Shown here piece after piece: positions 38,606 through 46,199 of a stretch of DNA of 64,000 nucleotides. The position numbers were made by a program, and so were the translations under genes. Source of the DNA: Amia ocellicauda (taxonomy: Eukaryota; Chordata; Actinopteri; Amiiformes; Amiidae); NCBI RefSeq assembly GCF_036373705.1, contig NW_027102714.1, positions 1 to 64,000 on the forward strand, given 5' to 3'. How positions within the stretch are numbered: position 1 is the first letter of the stretch; each line of letters begins with the position of its first letter. The notes below the pieces were generated by a model that did not search any database, had not been told where the DNA came from, and saw only the letters and a program-made list of their open reading frames with translations.

Positions 38606-38677
38606 TGCATTGGCCGGGAATCGAACCCGGGTCAACTGCTTGGAAGGCAGCTATGCTCACCACTATACCACCAACGC
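38606..38677 (-). tRNA. trnG-UCC: tRNA-Gly (UCC) variant with G3:U70 (unit D)
   Basis: Same cloverleaf as the other copies except for one change in the acceptor stem. Plus-strand base 38609 is A, where the others have G, so the tRNA has U at position 70 opposite G3. A G3:U70 wobble pair is the main identity element recognised by alanyl-tRNA synthetase. If transcribed, this UCC-anticodon tRNA could in principle be charged with alanine. The rest of the molecule, terminator included, is unchanged. It may also be simple decay in a damaged unit, or a sequencing error. Confidence 0.88.
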
Positions 38678-39248
38678 CCGGAAAGTCTCTCATTCCATGA
38701 CTTTTGATGCATTTCAGATCATTCATCTGACTAGATACATGCGAATAATCACAGCCTACAGTGTAAAGCTTCTGATTGAGTGTGCTAAGTAACTTGCTAA
38801 ATTCACTAACAAACAGTCGCTGCTCTTACTACAAAACAGGTGCAAGATATATCATTCTTAGCTAAACAAACCACGTAAACAATCAATGTAACTCTTAACT
38901 AAACTAGGAAACGCGAGAGAAAAAGGCGATACTTAGCTGCGGCGACTTGAGCGACTTCTCAGCTGGCTTGCCCGAGTGTCCAGATGCATATGTGGAAATA
39001 CTTCTATACAAACCATGAACATAGATTCTCGATAGATGAATACTGTTTATTTAAAGGTCAGTTTTTATTTAGCGCATAGTTTATTGAATTTACCCCCCGA
39101 GGTGGAACACGGACAAACAAAAATCAAACCTGCTCAGTGTCAGGTTAACTTGAAGTTAGATGGCTAAATAAATTATACAGATTATTTATTTGAGCGTTAC
39201 AGGTTCGGTCGGAAAGGAATGATTTACGTAGCCGATTAATTAGGACCG

Positions 39249-39254
39249 CACATC
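39249..39254. repeat. Target-site duplication, left (CACATC)
   Basis: The six bases before the element are repeated at 55821-55826. Six-base duplications are typical of Polinton integration. Confidence 0.92.
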
Positions 39255-39435
39255 AGTAGATAGTAGGGTTTTTTGGGCGCGGCCTATTTTGTTATGACGT
39301 ATGCCCTAAGCTTATTAATATTCCTACGTCATAATTGGGGGGCGTGATTTTAGAGTTATTTCCTTAATTATTCCTACGTCATATCCGTCAGAAAGTGTAC
39401 ACCCCTAAAACCCTGAACAACAAGGCCACCCATAA
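39255..39435. repeat. Polinton left terminal inverted repeat
   Basis: 181 bp starting AGTAGATAGTAGGG and matching the inverse of 55640-55820 except at two bases. It contains three TGACGTA motifs (39295-39301 forward; 39325-39331 and 39375-39381 reverse) and two GC-rich boxes, GGGCGCGGCC and GGGGGGCGTG. This motif mix recalls adenovirus terminal repeats with ATF and Sp1 sites. Confidence 0.95.
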
Positions 39436-39481
39436 AGACCCCCCCCCCCCTCTGAAGGCAACGCCCCGAAACTCTCCTCTC

Positions 39482-39488
39482 TATTTAA
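39482..39488 (+). promoter_or_regulatory. TATA-like box before the first left-end gene
   Basis: TATTTAA, 68 bp before the ATG at 39556 and just inside the terminal repeat with its TGACGTA motifs. A plausible early promoter. Confidence 0.5.
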
Positions 39489-39555
39489 GACCCCGCACTG
39501 CTTTTAGGCAATACCTCTTTAATTCTCAGCATCTGAAACATCCCGCTTCTTCAAC

Positions 39556-40266
39556 ATGTCCAGCGACATCAACATGAAACCCCGCAAGAAACAATCCCGG
39601 GCAAGGGTTCCTGTACTCACCAATTTGAAGATTGAACGCTCCTGGGTGTTGTTCTGGGGGGGTCGACGGGGTTACCGCTTTAAAAGGGATCCCAGCTATG
39701 TTGGAGTGGAGCTTTTTGCTTTGGGAGAGAAGGAGGGTACGTTGGAACCTTTTGAGACGGTGATTGAATACTCTTTTGAGGACTGGTTGAAGGTGATGGC
39801 ATGGAGAGACCTGGGGCTTGTGGATAAGACTCTAGAAGGCTTGCAAGAGGGTCCAAGAGAAGGCGAAACGGAGTCTCCGACTCAGAGTTTTGAAAGGTGT
39901 GAATGGGAAAGCTTGCAGAACTACGGTACAGTGGTGAAGAGTCTATCTCTAACTACTGATCGTAAGGTTTTGTTTAGCAGTACCCTGATTACAAACCCTA
40001 TTGAAGGGGTTGTGGAGGATCCAGAAAAACAGGTTACTGAAATTATGTTTGACGCCGTGGACTGGCCGTTCTTGAAAGAGGTCATAAACTGTATAAATGA
40101 TGGTTTTGACATCTTGACCAAATGTTCACAACTGGATTCTGTTAGAAGGAGAATATGCTGGATTATGGATTATATATCCCCCTTGAATGACGACGACGAT
40201 GATAAAACAGACGACCTGTGGGGGGTTGGAGGGGGGTCTGACGGCTCAGGGTCTACTCTCTTCTAA
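39556..40266 (+). CDS. Polinton accessory protein 1, not recognised
   Basis: 236 residues from the ATG in CAACATGTCC. I do not recognise it. The N terminus is basic (KPRKKQSRARVP) and could act as a nuclear signal. A compact region follows with RSWVLFWGGRRGYRFKRDP and YSFEDWLKVMAWRDLG, then a middle that looks folded. The tail is acidic and glycine-rich (NDDDDDKTDD onward). There is no signal peptide or membrane segment. It is the first gene inside the left terminal repeat, where small DNA viruses often place early regulatory genes; that role is inference from position only. Its own TATA-like box lies 68 bp upstream. Confidence 0.75.
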   Translation: MSSDINMKPRKKQSRARVPVLTNLKIERSWVLFWGGRRGYRFKRDPSYVGVELFALGEKEGTLEPFETVIEYSFEDWLKVMAWRDLGLVDKTLEGLQEGPREGETESPTQSFERCEWESLQNYGTVVKSLSLTTDRKVLFSSTLITNPIEGVVEDPEKQVTEIMFDAVDWPFLKEVINCINDGFDILTKCSQLDSVRRRICWIMDYISPLNDDDDDKTDDLWGVGGGSDGSGSTLF

Positions 40267-40281
40267 GAGGGCGGTGTGTCG

Positions 40282-40308
40282 TGACGTAGTGAAGAGATAG
40301 GATAAAAG
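40282..40308 (+). promoter_or_regulatory. TGACGTA motif plus TATA-like box
   Basis: TGACGTA at 40282-40288, the same motif found three times in each terminal repeat, is followed 13 bp later by ATAAAAG at 40302-40308. The next ATG is 37 bp further on. The pairing suggests an ATF/CREB-type promoter for the second gene. Confidence 0.5.
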
Positions 40309-40344
40309 GCGCAACAATTCATTCATGGTTTAAAATTAAAGAGA

Positions 40345-41193
40345 ATGTCTTACCCGAAAGCTGCGGACGTCGACAGGCTCTACAGGCCTCTTCAAACCCG
40401 GGATCACCCCTGGTTCTATTCCCCAGATTTTGTATACACTCCGGAACCCTCTGACTGCGGTTACCCTCCAAGACCTCAGACCCCGGTCCCTCAGGACGAA
40501 ACAACATGCGGAGCGATGGATGTCCAAATGAGTCTCGGGGATCCCCAGCCTCTGGAGCTCATGGAGGGCCTCGATTTTGCCGAACTGTCTACCGTCTGTG
40601 CGTCTCAGGAGGGGGTCAGTCCAATGGATGTAGAAACACCCCACAAACCACCAGGCGACCCAATGAGCATCGGACTGTCTCGGGGGCGTGATGAAGACGC
40701 AGGATTTATGCCCGGGGTAGGTGTCCAAGTAAGCAGAGTGGTTAAAAGCACCCTGGTGTATATTCTGAGTGCTCTCATCGACCGAGCTCTGAAAGAAGTC
40801 TGTCGGGGGTGTGAAGTGAATCACCCCAGTCAGTTGAGACACAGTTGTTTGTTTGAACCAGACCGTTACTATTTCCTGTTCTATTTCAACGTGTTTTACA
40901 GAAGACTGAACAAACCGTGGCTGAAACCGGCACTAATCAAGGCTCTGTCTTACTCCCACATACATGTCACTGCTGGACAAGTCCAGAAAATCATAGATGA
41001 GATTTTGCTGGAGCTGAAAAAGGAGCCGTTTATAATAGAGAAACTTGGGCAGCTGCTCAATGACCTGGATGAGCCAAGTAGAAAAACCGCTGGCAAGCTA
41101 AAAGCTTATTTCTTCCGTAAAGAAGTTAAAGCTGGGGGCAGCGACGAAGAATTCGACATCTACGCCACTGATTCAGACTCTGACCTGAACTAA
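40345..41193 (+). CDS. Polinton accessory protein 2, Cys/His motif, not recognised
   Basis: 282 residues. The first ~125 are proline-rich and probably disordered. A mostly helical domain follows (about 128-260), and the end is acidic (SDEEFDIYATDSDSD). C153 and C156, H160, then H166 and C168 form a CRGCEVNHPSQLRHSC motif that could bind zinc. I do not recognise the family and see no Rb-binding LxCxE motif. It sits between another unknown gene and a Bcl-2-like gene in the left accessory cluster, so a host-interaction or early regulatory role is plausible but unproven. TATA-like and TGACGTA motifs lie just upstream. Confidence 0.75.
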   Translation: MSYPKAADVDRLYRPLQTRDHPWFYSPDFVYTPEPSDCGYPPRPQTPVPQDETTCGAMDVQMSLGDPQPLELMEGLDFAELSTVCASQEGVSPMDVETPHKPPGDPMSIGLSRGRDEDAGFMPGVGVQVSRVVKSTLVYILSALIDRALKEVCRGCEVNHPSQLRHSCLFEPDRYYFLFYFNVFYRRLNKPWLKPALIKALSYSHIHVTAGQVQKIIDEILLELKKEPFIIEKLGQLLNDLDEPSRKTAGKLKAYFFRKEVKAGGSDEEFDIYATDSDSDLN

Positions 41194-41205
41194 GGGACTT
41201 TGAAC

Positions 41206-41712
41206 ATGGGGAATGTTCTGGACTGCTGCTGCAACTGGTTCTGTCATCAACACTCTGCAGCTAACCTGAGAGCGCTATTACACCATGTGCTTGACAGAAA
41301 AGTAGCCAACGCGAGCCTTTTCTCTACAGATTTAACCATCGATGAGGATCAACTTTCAAACCTGGAAAAGTTAATGGTTGCTGTAACAAAGACCGGGGGG
41401 TATGAACACTGGGATGAAGCGCTCAAGGGGGCCAAGAATGATATTAGGCCATTTCATCAACATCTGTATGACCTTTTACTGAGCATGTTTAATACCCCTC
41501 TGTTTACTTTTAAAATAGGTCATATTGTTGTTTTATTTACATATGTAACTGAGGTGTGTGCCTACAAGATAAAGAAACAGGTATTTGTTGATATAGATCA
41601 AGTAACCAATCATCTGATTTCTTTTTGTCTGGACCGTAGAAAAAATTGTTGTGTATGTTATACTTTTCTCAAATGTCTAAAAAGGGGTATCTGCTCTCCT
41701 GAAGTTGAATAA
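41206..41712 (+). CDS. Possible viral Bcl-2-like protein
   Basis: 168 residues from the ATG at 41206, 12 bp after the previous stop codon. The chain begins MGNVLDCCC: a Met-Gly start followed by cysteines suggests N-myristoylation and palmitoylation, hence membrane attachment. Around residues 95-125, KIGHIVVLFTYVTEVC resembles the BH1 helix of Bcl-2 proteins (NWGRIVAFFEFGGVMC in human BCL2). A preceding LYDLLLSMF segment and the helices after it line up in order with the Bcl-2 fold. No clear BH3 or C-terminal anchor is visible. If right, it would block apoptosis of the host cell. Similarity is weak; an unrelated helical protein is possible. Its stop codon overlaps an AATAAA signal (41708-41713). 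Confidence 0.55.
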   Translation: MGNVLDCCCNWFCHQHSAANLRALLHHVLDRKVANASLFSTDLTIDEDQLSNLEKLMVAVTKTGGYEHWDEALKGAKNDIRPFHQHLYDLLLSMFNTPLFTFKIGHIVVLFTYVTEVCAYKIKKQVFVDIDQVTNHLISFCLDRRKNCCVCYTFLKCLKRGICSPEVE

Positions 41713-41728
41713 AAAACCTTGTATAAAA
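41708..41728 (+). promoter_or_regulatory. Poly(A) signal and TATA box between accessory and late genes
   Basis: AATAAA at 41708-41713 overlaps the stop codon of the Bcl-2-like gene. TATAAAA follows at 41722-41728, 41 bp before the integrase ATG. This looks like the end of one transcript and the start of the next in almost no space. Confidence 0.55.
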
Positions 41729-41768
41729 ACTTTGCGCATAGTGTGGGTCTGTGTGTTTATTTGGCAGA

Positions 41769-42860
41769 ATGACTCGGCAAGCTCCCCAAATGCATGAACT
41801 ATACTACAACCCAGCCACGATTGGGGGTTTGGCGGGTAAGAAGGGTTTTCAAAGGGGACTCGCTGAGGCCGGTGTGAAGGTTAATGATGTGGTTGTTTCA
41901 GAATGGTTACGGGAACAAGACGCCTATACCTTACATAAACCTCTCAGGATTAACTTTAAAAGAAACCGTGTATATGCAACTGACATAGACTCACAATGGC
42001 AAATGGATCTAGTCGATATGTCAAATTTATCAAAACATAACAATGGTCACAAATTTATATTGATGTGTATCGATGTGTTATCAAAATATGCCTGGGCTCG
42101 CATTCTACATAATAAAACAGGTCGGGCGGTGACAAGGGCCTTTGAGGATATATTGTCCCAGGGACGATGTCCTAAAAAACTGCAGACTGATAAAGGAAAA
42201 GAGTTTCTCAACAGAGAATTTCAGAATCTACTGAAGAGACACAAAATACATCATTTCACCACCGGTAATGAGCTTAAGGCATCGGTGGTGGAGAGGTTTA
42301 ACCGCACCATAAAGACCAAAATGTGGAGATATTTTACAGCGGTCAACACGTTCAAGTATTTTGATAAAGTTCAGGATTTTATCGATGCTTACAACCAAGG
42401 GTATCACGCCAGTATTAAAATGAAGCCTATAGATGTTGATCAAAGTAATTCTTTTAAGGTCTATAAAAAATTATACGGCCCATTTATTAAGAAGGGGAAA
42501 ACTACTTATAAGTTCAACATCGGCGATGTGGTTCGCGTTTCAAAGCTAAGGAGTACTTTTGCCAAAGATTATGAACAAACATTTTCTGACGAATATTTTA
42601 CAGTTACCGAACAGGTGGCTAGAGACCCCCCCGTGTACCGGTTAAAAGACTATGACGGGGAGGATATAGAAGGAACGTTTTACGAAGCCGAGTTACAAAA
42701 AATTATTGTGGGTAAAGACATTGTATACAGAGTTGAAAAGATATTAGCTGAGAAAACCCAGAACCGGAAAAAATATGTGTTGGTGAAATGGCTTGGATGG
42801 CCTGAAAAGTTCAATAGTTGGGTCCCTGAACAACAGGTTTGTGATATTCAAGCCTTATAA
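41769..42860 (+). CDS. Polinton integrase with chromodomain
   Basis: 363 residues from the ATG at 41769 (a GTG a little upstream is in frame but less likely). The integrase core has D80 in WQMDLVD, D141 in LQTDKGKEF and E175 in KASVVERFNRT, the catalytic DDE triad. A C-terminal chromodomain (about 310-360) contains YRVEKILAEK and YVLVKWLGWPEKFNSWVP, which would bind methylated histone tails and guide insertion. The enzyme joins element ends to host DNA and makes the 6-bp duplication seen here. It opens the late, capsid-side gene cluster. It appears whole. Confidence 0.96.
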   Translation: MTRQAPQMHELYYNPATIGGLAGKKGFQRGLAEAGVKVNDVVVSEWLREQDAYTLHKPLRINFKRNRVYATDIDSQWQMDLVDMSNLSKHNNGHKFILMCIDVLSKYAWARILHNKTGRAVTRAFEDILSQGRCPKKLQTDKGKEFLNREFQNLLKRHKIHHFTTGNELKASVVERFNRTIKTKMWRYFTAVNTFKYFDKVQDFIDAYNQGYHASIKMKPIDVDQSNSFKVYKKLYGPFIKKGKTTYKFNIGDVVRVSKLRSTFAKDYEQTFSDEYFTVTEQVARDPPVYRLKDYDGEDIEGTFYEAELQKIIVGKDIVYRVEKILAEKTQNRKKYVLVKWLGWPEKFNSWVPEQQVCDIQAL

Positions 42861-42906
42861 CAACATGCCCGCCGGTGTGAGGGGGTCATTACATTCGATA
42901 CTCAAG

Positions 42907-43662
42907 ATGGAATCAGGAGGCTTCTACGTGACTCTACCCAGTAACGCCTCTCTCGATATATACCCTAAAAATGAAATATCCAGTTACACGGTACAATTTG
43001 GAAAATCTATAGATCTAAGGGGGTCGTGGGAAGTGGGGTTGGCGGAAATACAGTATCCTTACACTTGGGCTGTTTTACAAGATAAGGATGCCACCTTCGC
43101 CATTTTTGACGATGTTAAAAAGAGTCAATGGACATTCACGATGCAAGGAGGTTATTATGACAATGTGGATACAATATTAGATGAGATGCATAAACAGTTC
43201 TCAGAAGGCACCCCCAACATCAAGCTATATTACAACCCTATTAAAAACAGAGTGTACAAGGTGTCAAAACCTGGTATTAGCATTCAAACCAAAGGACAAC
43301 TGGGGCGTATATTAGGGTTCTATTCTGACACAGAGAGCAGGTTCTCAGAAGTGGTGGCCCCCTTCCCGGCTGACATCAGGGGCGGCTTTTACACTCTTTA
43401 TGTGTATACGGATATCATAACACACCAGAGGGTCGGGGATAGCTATGTCCCCCTTTTGAGAAATGTACTTATTAAAGGTAAAAGCAATGACATGGTCACA
43501 ATTACTTATGACAAGCCACACTACGTACCAGTCTCAAAGACCCACTTTGACAACATCACGATCGAAGTAAAATCGGATCAGAATATCAACGTACCCTTCC
43601 GCTTCGGTAAAGTTATTGTCAAACTACATTTTCGACCCCTGAAACAGTGTGTACATTATTAA
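42907..43662 (+). CDS. Penton-like minor capsid protein
   Basis: About 251 residues from MESGGFYVTLPSN; an in-frame ATG at 42865 would add 14. In Polintons the gene here encodes the single jelly-roll protein of capsid vertices. Opening residues ASLDIYPKNEISSYTVQF match what I recall of adintovirus minor capsid proteins, and the body is rich in beta-prone segments. It lies between integrase and the basic virion protein, with a one-base gap to the next ATG. It appears whole. Confidence 0.85.
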   Translation: MESGGFYVTLPSNASLDIYPKNEISSYTVQFGKSIDLRGSWEVGLAEIQYPYTWAVLQDKDATFAIFDDVKKSQWTFTMQGGYYDNVDTILDEMHKQFSEGTPNIKLYYNPIKNRVYKVSKPGISIQTKGQLGRILGFYSDTESRFSEVVAPFPADIRGGFYTLYVYTDIITHQRVGDSYVPLLRNVLIKGKSNDMVTITYDKPHYVPVSKTHFDNITIEVKSDQNINVPFRFGKVIVKLHFRPLKQCVHY

Positions 43663-43663
43663 A

Positions 43664-44152
43664 ATGGCTACCTCGAGGGGTTATGTAGATCCTAGCGCCT
43701 ATGTGGATTATTACAAGATGCAAGCCGGGAACGGCTTGCCCGGTTTTGTAGGAGCCCCCACAATGTATGGAGCCGGTCTAGGAGGACTCTTTCGTGGTCT
43801 CTTTAGAATGGCCGTACCCCTGCTTAAGAGAGGCTTTGCTATAGCCAGACCCCACTTGAAATCAGCGGCTAAAAATATTGTTAGTGACGTGTTCACCAAT
43901 GTTATGAACCGGGCAGCTAGCCATGAGCAGCAGGAGGGTTCGGGTCTCATGGTAATGGCGAGGAGGGGGGGTAAAAGAAGAAACAGTATGTGTCCACCAG
44001 GGCGACGAAGATCCGTGGCTAACAAAAAACGAAGAAGCTCTCATTCTCCAACATATCGTGGAAACACTCGGAGAAGGAAGCAGCACAAGAAAAAACCTGC
44101 AAAAAGAAAATCTCAAAGAAAGACAAATAGAGCCTCAGGATACATCTTTTAA
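43664..44152 (+). CDS. Basic virion protein, adenovirus pVI/pX-like
   Basis: 162 residues from MATSRGYVDPSAYVDYY. A glycine-rich, amphipathic or membrane-active middle (GAGLGGLFRGLFRMAVPLL, then KSAAKNIVSDVFTNVM) resembles adenovirus pVI and related core peptides. The last ~60 residues are packed with K and R (KKRRSSHS, TRRRKQHKKKPAKRK), fit for binding packaged DNA. The GLG and LVM-type sites are possible protease targets; that is inference. It is one base after the minor capsid stop and two before the major capsid ATG. It appears whole. Confidence 0.8.
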   Translation: MATSRGYVDPSAYVDYYKMQAGNGLPGFVGAPTMYGAGLGGLFRGLFRMAVPLLKRGFAIARPHLKSAAKNIVSDVFTNVMNRAASHEQQEGSGLMVMARRGGKRRNSMCPPGRRRSVANKKRRSSHSPTYRGNTRRRKQHKKKPAKRKSQRKTNRASGYIF

Positions 44153-44154
44153 AA

Positions 44155-45462
44155 ATGTCTTTTGTCCACAGTCTATCGGAAGAATGCGTCAAATCAGAAC
44201 TGGATCTGTTTACAGTTCCATACACTCAAACGAGTATAGATAAGAGCATATATGTAGAGATACCCCCTCTTTCCGCAATTTCAGATACGGCCCCTCTGGA
44301 GTTTTTTATAGCTGGCAATGGCGAGGATTATATTGATTTGAATAACACATTTATTTTAATGAACTGTAAAGTGACTGATGAGGATGGCGATGCAATCGAG
44401 AAGACGGCCAACGCTGGGGTCATCAATTACCCGGTGGCCACCATGTTTTCACAGGTGGATGTGACCCTGGGAGATCGGCTCATTAGTCAAAGCAGCAATA
44501 CTTACCCCTATAGGGCCATGATGGAGTGTATCCTTAATTATAGTGAGGAGACCCTAAGCAAACAGTTCAGCCCCGGCCTTTTCTTCAAAGACACCCCGGA
44601 AGCTATGGACGACCAGGATCCAGAGGGACTCAATAAGGGTTTGCAAAAAAGAACGGCCTTTTCAACAGAAGGGAGGACCTTTGAGCTAATGGGACATATT
44701 CATGCACACATATTTTTCCAAGAAAAACTCATGCTCAACGGGGTAGACATTAAAATTAAAATGATCCGTAGTAAAAGTGCTTTTTGTCTGATGACCCCTG
44801 ATACTGAAAAATATAAACTGACCATATTATCGGCCTCGCTGTTTGTGAAAAAAGTATCCGTCTCCCCGGCGGTTAAACTAGGACATGCGCAGGCTTTAAT
44901 GACGGCAAACGCCAAGTACCCGATCGAAAGAGTCTATATGAAAGTCCACAGTATCCCCGCAGGGACACGGGTGATGAACCAGGAAAATCTGTTTCTAGGC
45001 CAGCTCCCAAAACAGGTTATTATAGGTCTCGTGGATAATGATGCATTTACCGGGGTTTACAACAAGAACCCCTTTAACTTTAAACATTATAACGCGGAAT
45101 TTATAGCACTGTACGTCGATGGTGTGCAGGTTCCATCCAGACCTTTTCAACCTGACTTTGAAAACGGCAACGCGGTTCGTGAATATTACAGTCTAGTACT
45201 GGCTACGGGTCGCCATCTCAAGGATCAACCTCTGCTGATCGATCGCCGGGAATACTGCAGCGGTTACACCCTGTACGGTTTCAACCTGACCCCTGACGAA
45301 GAGTGTGGACAACATTTTTCACTGATGAAGACGGGCAATATGCGTTTGGAGATGCGTTTCAAGCAGCCTCTACCACGCACTGTAAATATGGTCGTGTATG
45401 CTGTGTTTGACAACATTATTGAGGTGAATCAGAGGAGAAACGTTCCGTATGATTATTATTAA
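44155..45462 (+). CDS. Major capsid protein (double jelly-roll, hexon-like)
   Basis: 435 residues from MSFVHSLSEECVKSELD. Size, position and conserved stretches (PFNFKHYNAEFIALYVDG, AVREYYSLVLATGR, NVPYDYY at the end) fit the Polinton/adintovirus double jelly-roll capsid protein. Trimers of this protein would form the faces of an icosahedral shell. The protease ATG follows its stop by one base. The gene appears whole, which supports a young age for the element. Confidence 0.93.
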   Translation: MSFVHSLSEECVKSELDLFTVPYTQTSIDKSIYVEIPPLSAISDTAPLEFFIAGNGEDYIDLNNTFILMNCKVTDEDGDAIEKTANAGVINYPVATMFSQVDVTLGDRLISQSSNTYPYRAMMECILNYSEETLSKQFSPGLFFKDTPEAMDDQDPEGLNKGLQKRTAFSTEGRTFELMGHIHAHIFFQEKLMLNGVDIKIKMIRSKSAFCLMTPDTEKYKLTILSASLFVKKVSVSPAVKLGHAQALMTANAKYPIERVYMKVHSIPAGTRVMNQENLFLGQLPKQVIIGLVDNDAFTGVYNKNPFNFKHYNAEFIALYVDGVQVPSRPFQPDFENGNAVREYYSLVLATGRHLKDQPLLIDRREYCSGYTLYGFNLTPDEECGQHFSLMKTGNMRLEMRFKQPLPRTVNMVVYAVFDNIIEVNQRRNVPYDYY

Positions 45463-45463
45463 A

Positions 45464-46021
45464 ATGAACACCAGAGAGCTCAACCACATCATGAATGCCC
45501 TGGACGGCTCACGGAAAGTGTTTCAAGGAGTCTACGCCTGCGACCAGCTGCCTAAATTTAAGATCAAGAATTTACCTGCAATGTACATAATCAACACACA
45601 CCCTAAAAATATGCCTGGAGAACATTGGCTGGCTATTTATCTAAGGGAGGACCGCCGTGGGGAATTTTTTGATTCCTATGGAAACCCCCCGGATTTCAGA
45701 CCTTTCCCTCGGAAGATCAATAACTTTCTGCTCAACAACTGTCAAGAAACCATTTACAGCGGTCGTCAAGTACAAAGTCTTCAGACCTTCACTTGTGGTC
45801 AACACTGTGTGTTTTTCTTATATCATAGATCTAAAGGAAGGTCATACCCCGATATTATGTCCTTGTACAGTGAGGATTTAGGCCAAAATGATAAAAAAGT
45901 GGCAGAGTTTGTCAGGACACTGTGGACCCCCCCTTATAACACAATTACTTACGACCCTAGCCAGCCATGTATACAGATGGGGTGTTCTTGTGAGGATTTT
46001 AAAAGATGTCATGCGTGTTAA
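45464..46021 (+). CDS. Adenain-like cysteine protease
   Basis: 185 residues from MNTRELNHIM. The C5/C48-type catalytic set is visible: H54 in GEHWLAIYL, D70 in FFDSYG, Q113 and C115 in TCGQHCVFF. In adenoviruses and Polintons this enzyme trims capsid and core proteins during maturation. Adenain has His54 too, with Glu71 and Cys122. The C terminus is cysteine-rich (MGCSCEDFKRCHAC), which may bind metal or a cofactor. It is the last rightward gene before the convergent poly(A) region. It appears whole. Confidence 0.95.
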   Translation: MNTRELNHIMNALDGSRKVFQGVYACDQLPKFKIKNLPAMYIINTHPKNMPGEHWLAIYLREDRRGEFFDSYGNPPDFRPFPRKINNFLLNNCQETIYSGRQVQSLQTFTCGQHCVFFLYHRSKGRSYPDIMSLYSEDLGQNDKKVAEFVRTLWTPPYNTITYDPSQPCIQMGCSCEDFKRCHAC

Positions 46022-46199
46022 AGTGAAAAAATAATGAAAACAGCCTTTGAATCATTAGTTTTGTTTTTATTCAGCACAAATCTTATACAAAGCAGGGTTA
46101 TGTTATAAATAAATGTACAACATTTGAAAATAAAAAATAAAAATAAAAAAATGGTTTGTCGGTTCCTTATTTACAGGGGAGACAAATAAAAACATGAGA
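46022..46199. terminator. Convergent poly(A) region between the two gene blocks
   Basis: AT-rich spacer with AATAAA on the plus strand (around 46108, and several in the A-rich run at 46128-46150) and its inverse TTTATT near 46065 for the minus strand. Both gene blocks end here, as expected for back-to-back 3' ends. Confidence 0.7.

Larger units (their letters stand above)
32358..39254. repeat. Tandem unit D (long form, right part deleted, 6.9 kb)
   Basis: Fourth copy. It has the ~2.2 kb long-form block like A and E. After GGAACACGGACAA (about 39116) it jumps, via a short ACAAAAATC-like filler, to the AACCTGCTC segment near the unit's right end. This loses ~4.2 kb with the GT repeat, L2 3' end, second tRNA-Pro remnant, tRNA-Trp and Tc1 element. 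A second loss of roughly 140 bp follows near 39166. It ends at the Polinton target CACATC. The foldback is at 34193-34275. Confidence 0.9.

Noticed and set aside
2690-39254. CRISPR-like or satellite array
   Set aside because: The repeats are 7-11 kb units with tRNA genes and transposons, not short spaced repeats.
41751-41768. GTG upstream of the integrase ATG as the start
   Set aside because: Non-ATG start in an animal element; the ATG at 41769 gives the usual integrase N terminus and sits 41 bp after a TATA box.
43711-44116. Minus-strand open frames within the basic virion protein gene
   Set aside because: Antisense to a clear Polinton gene; no independent support.
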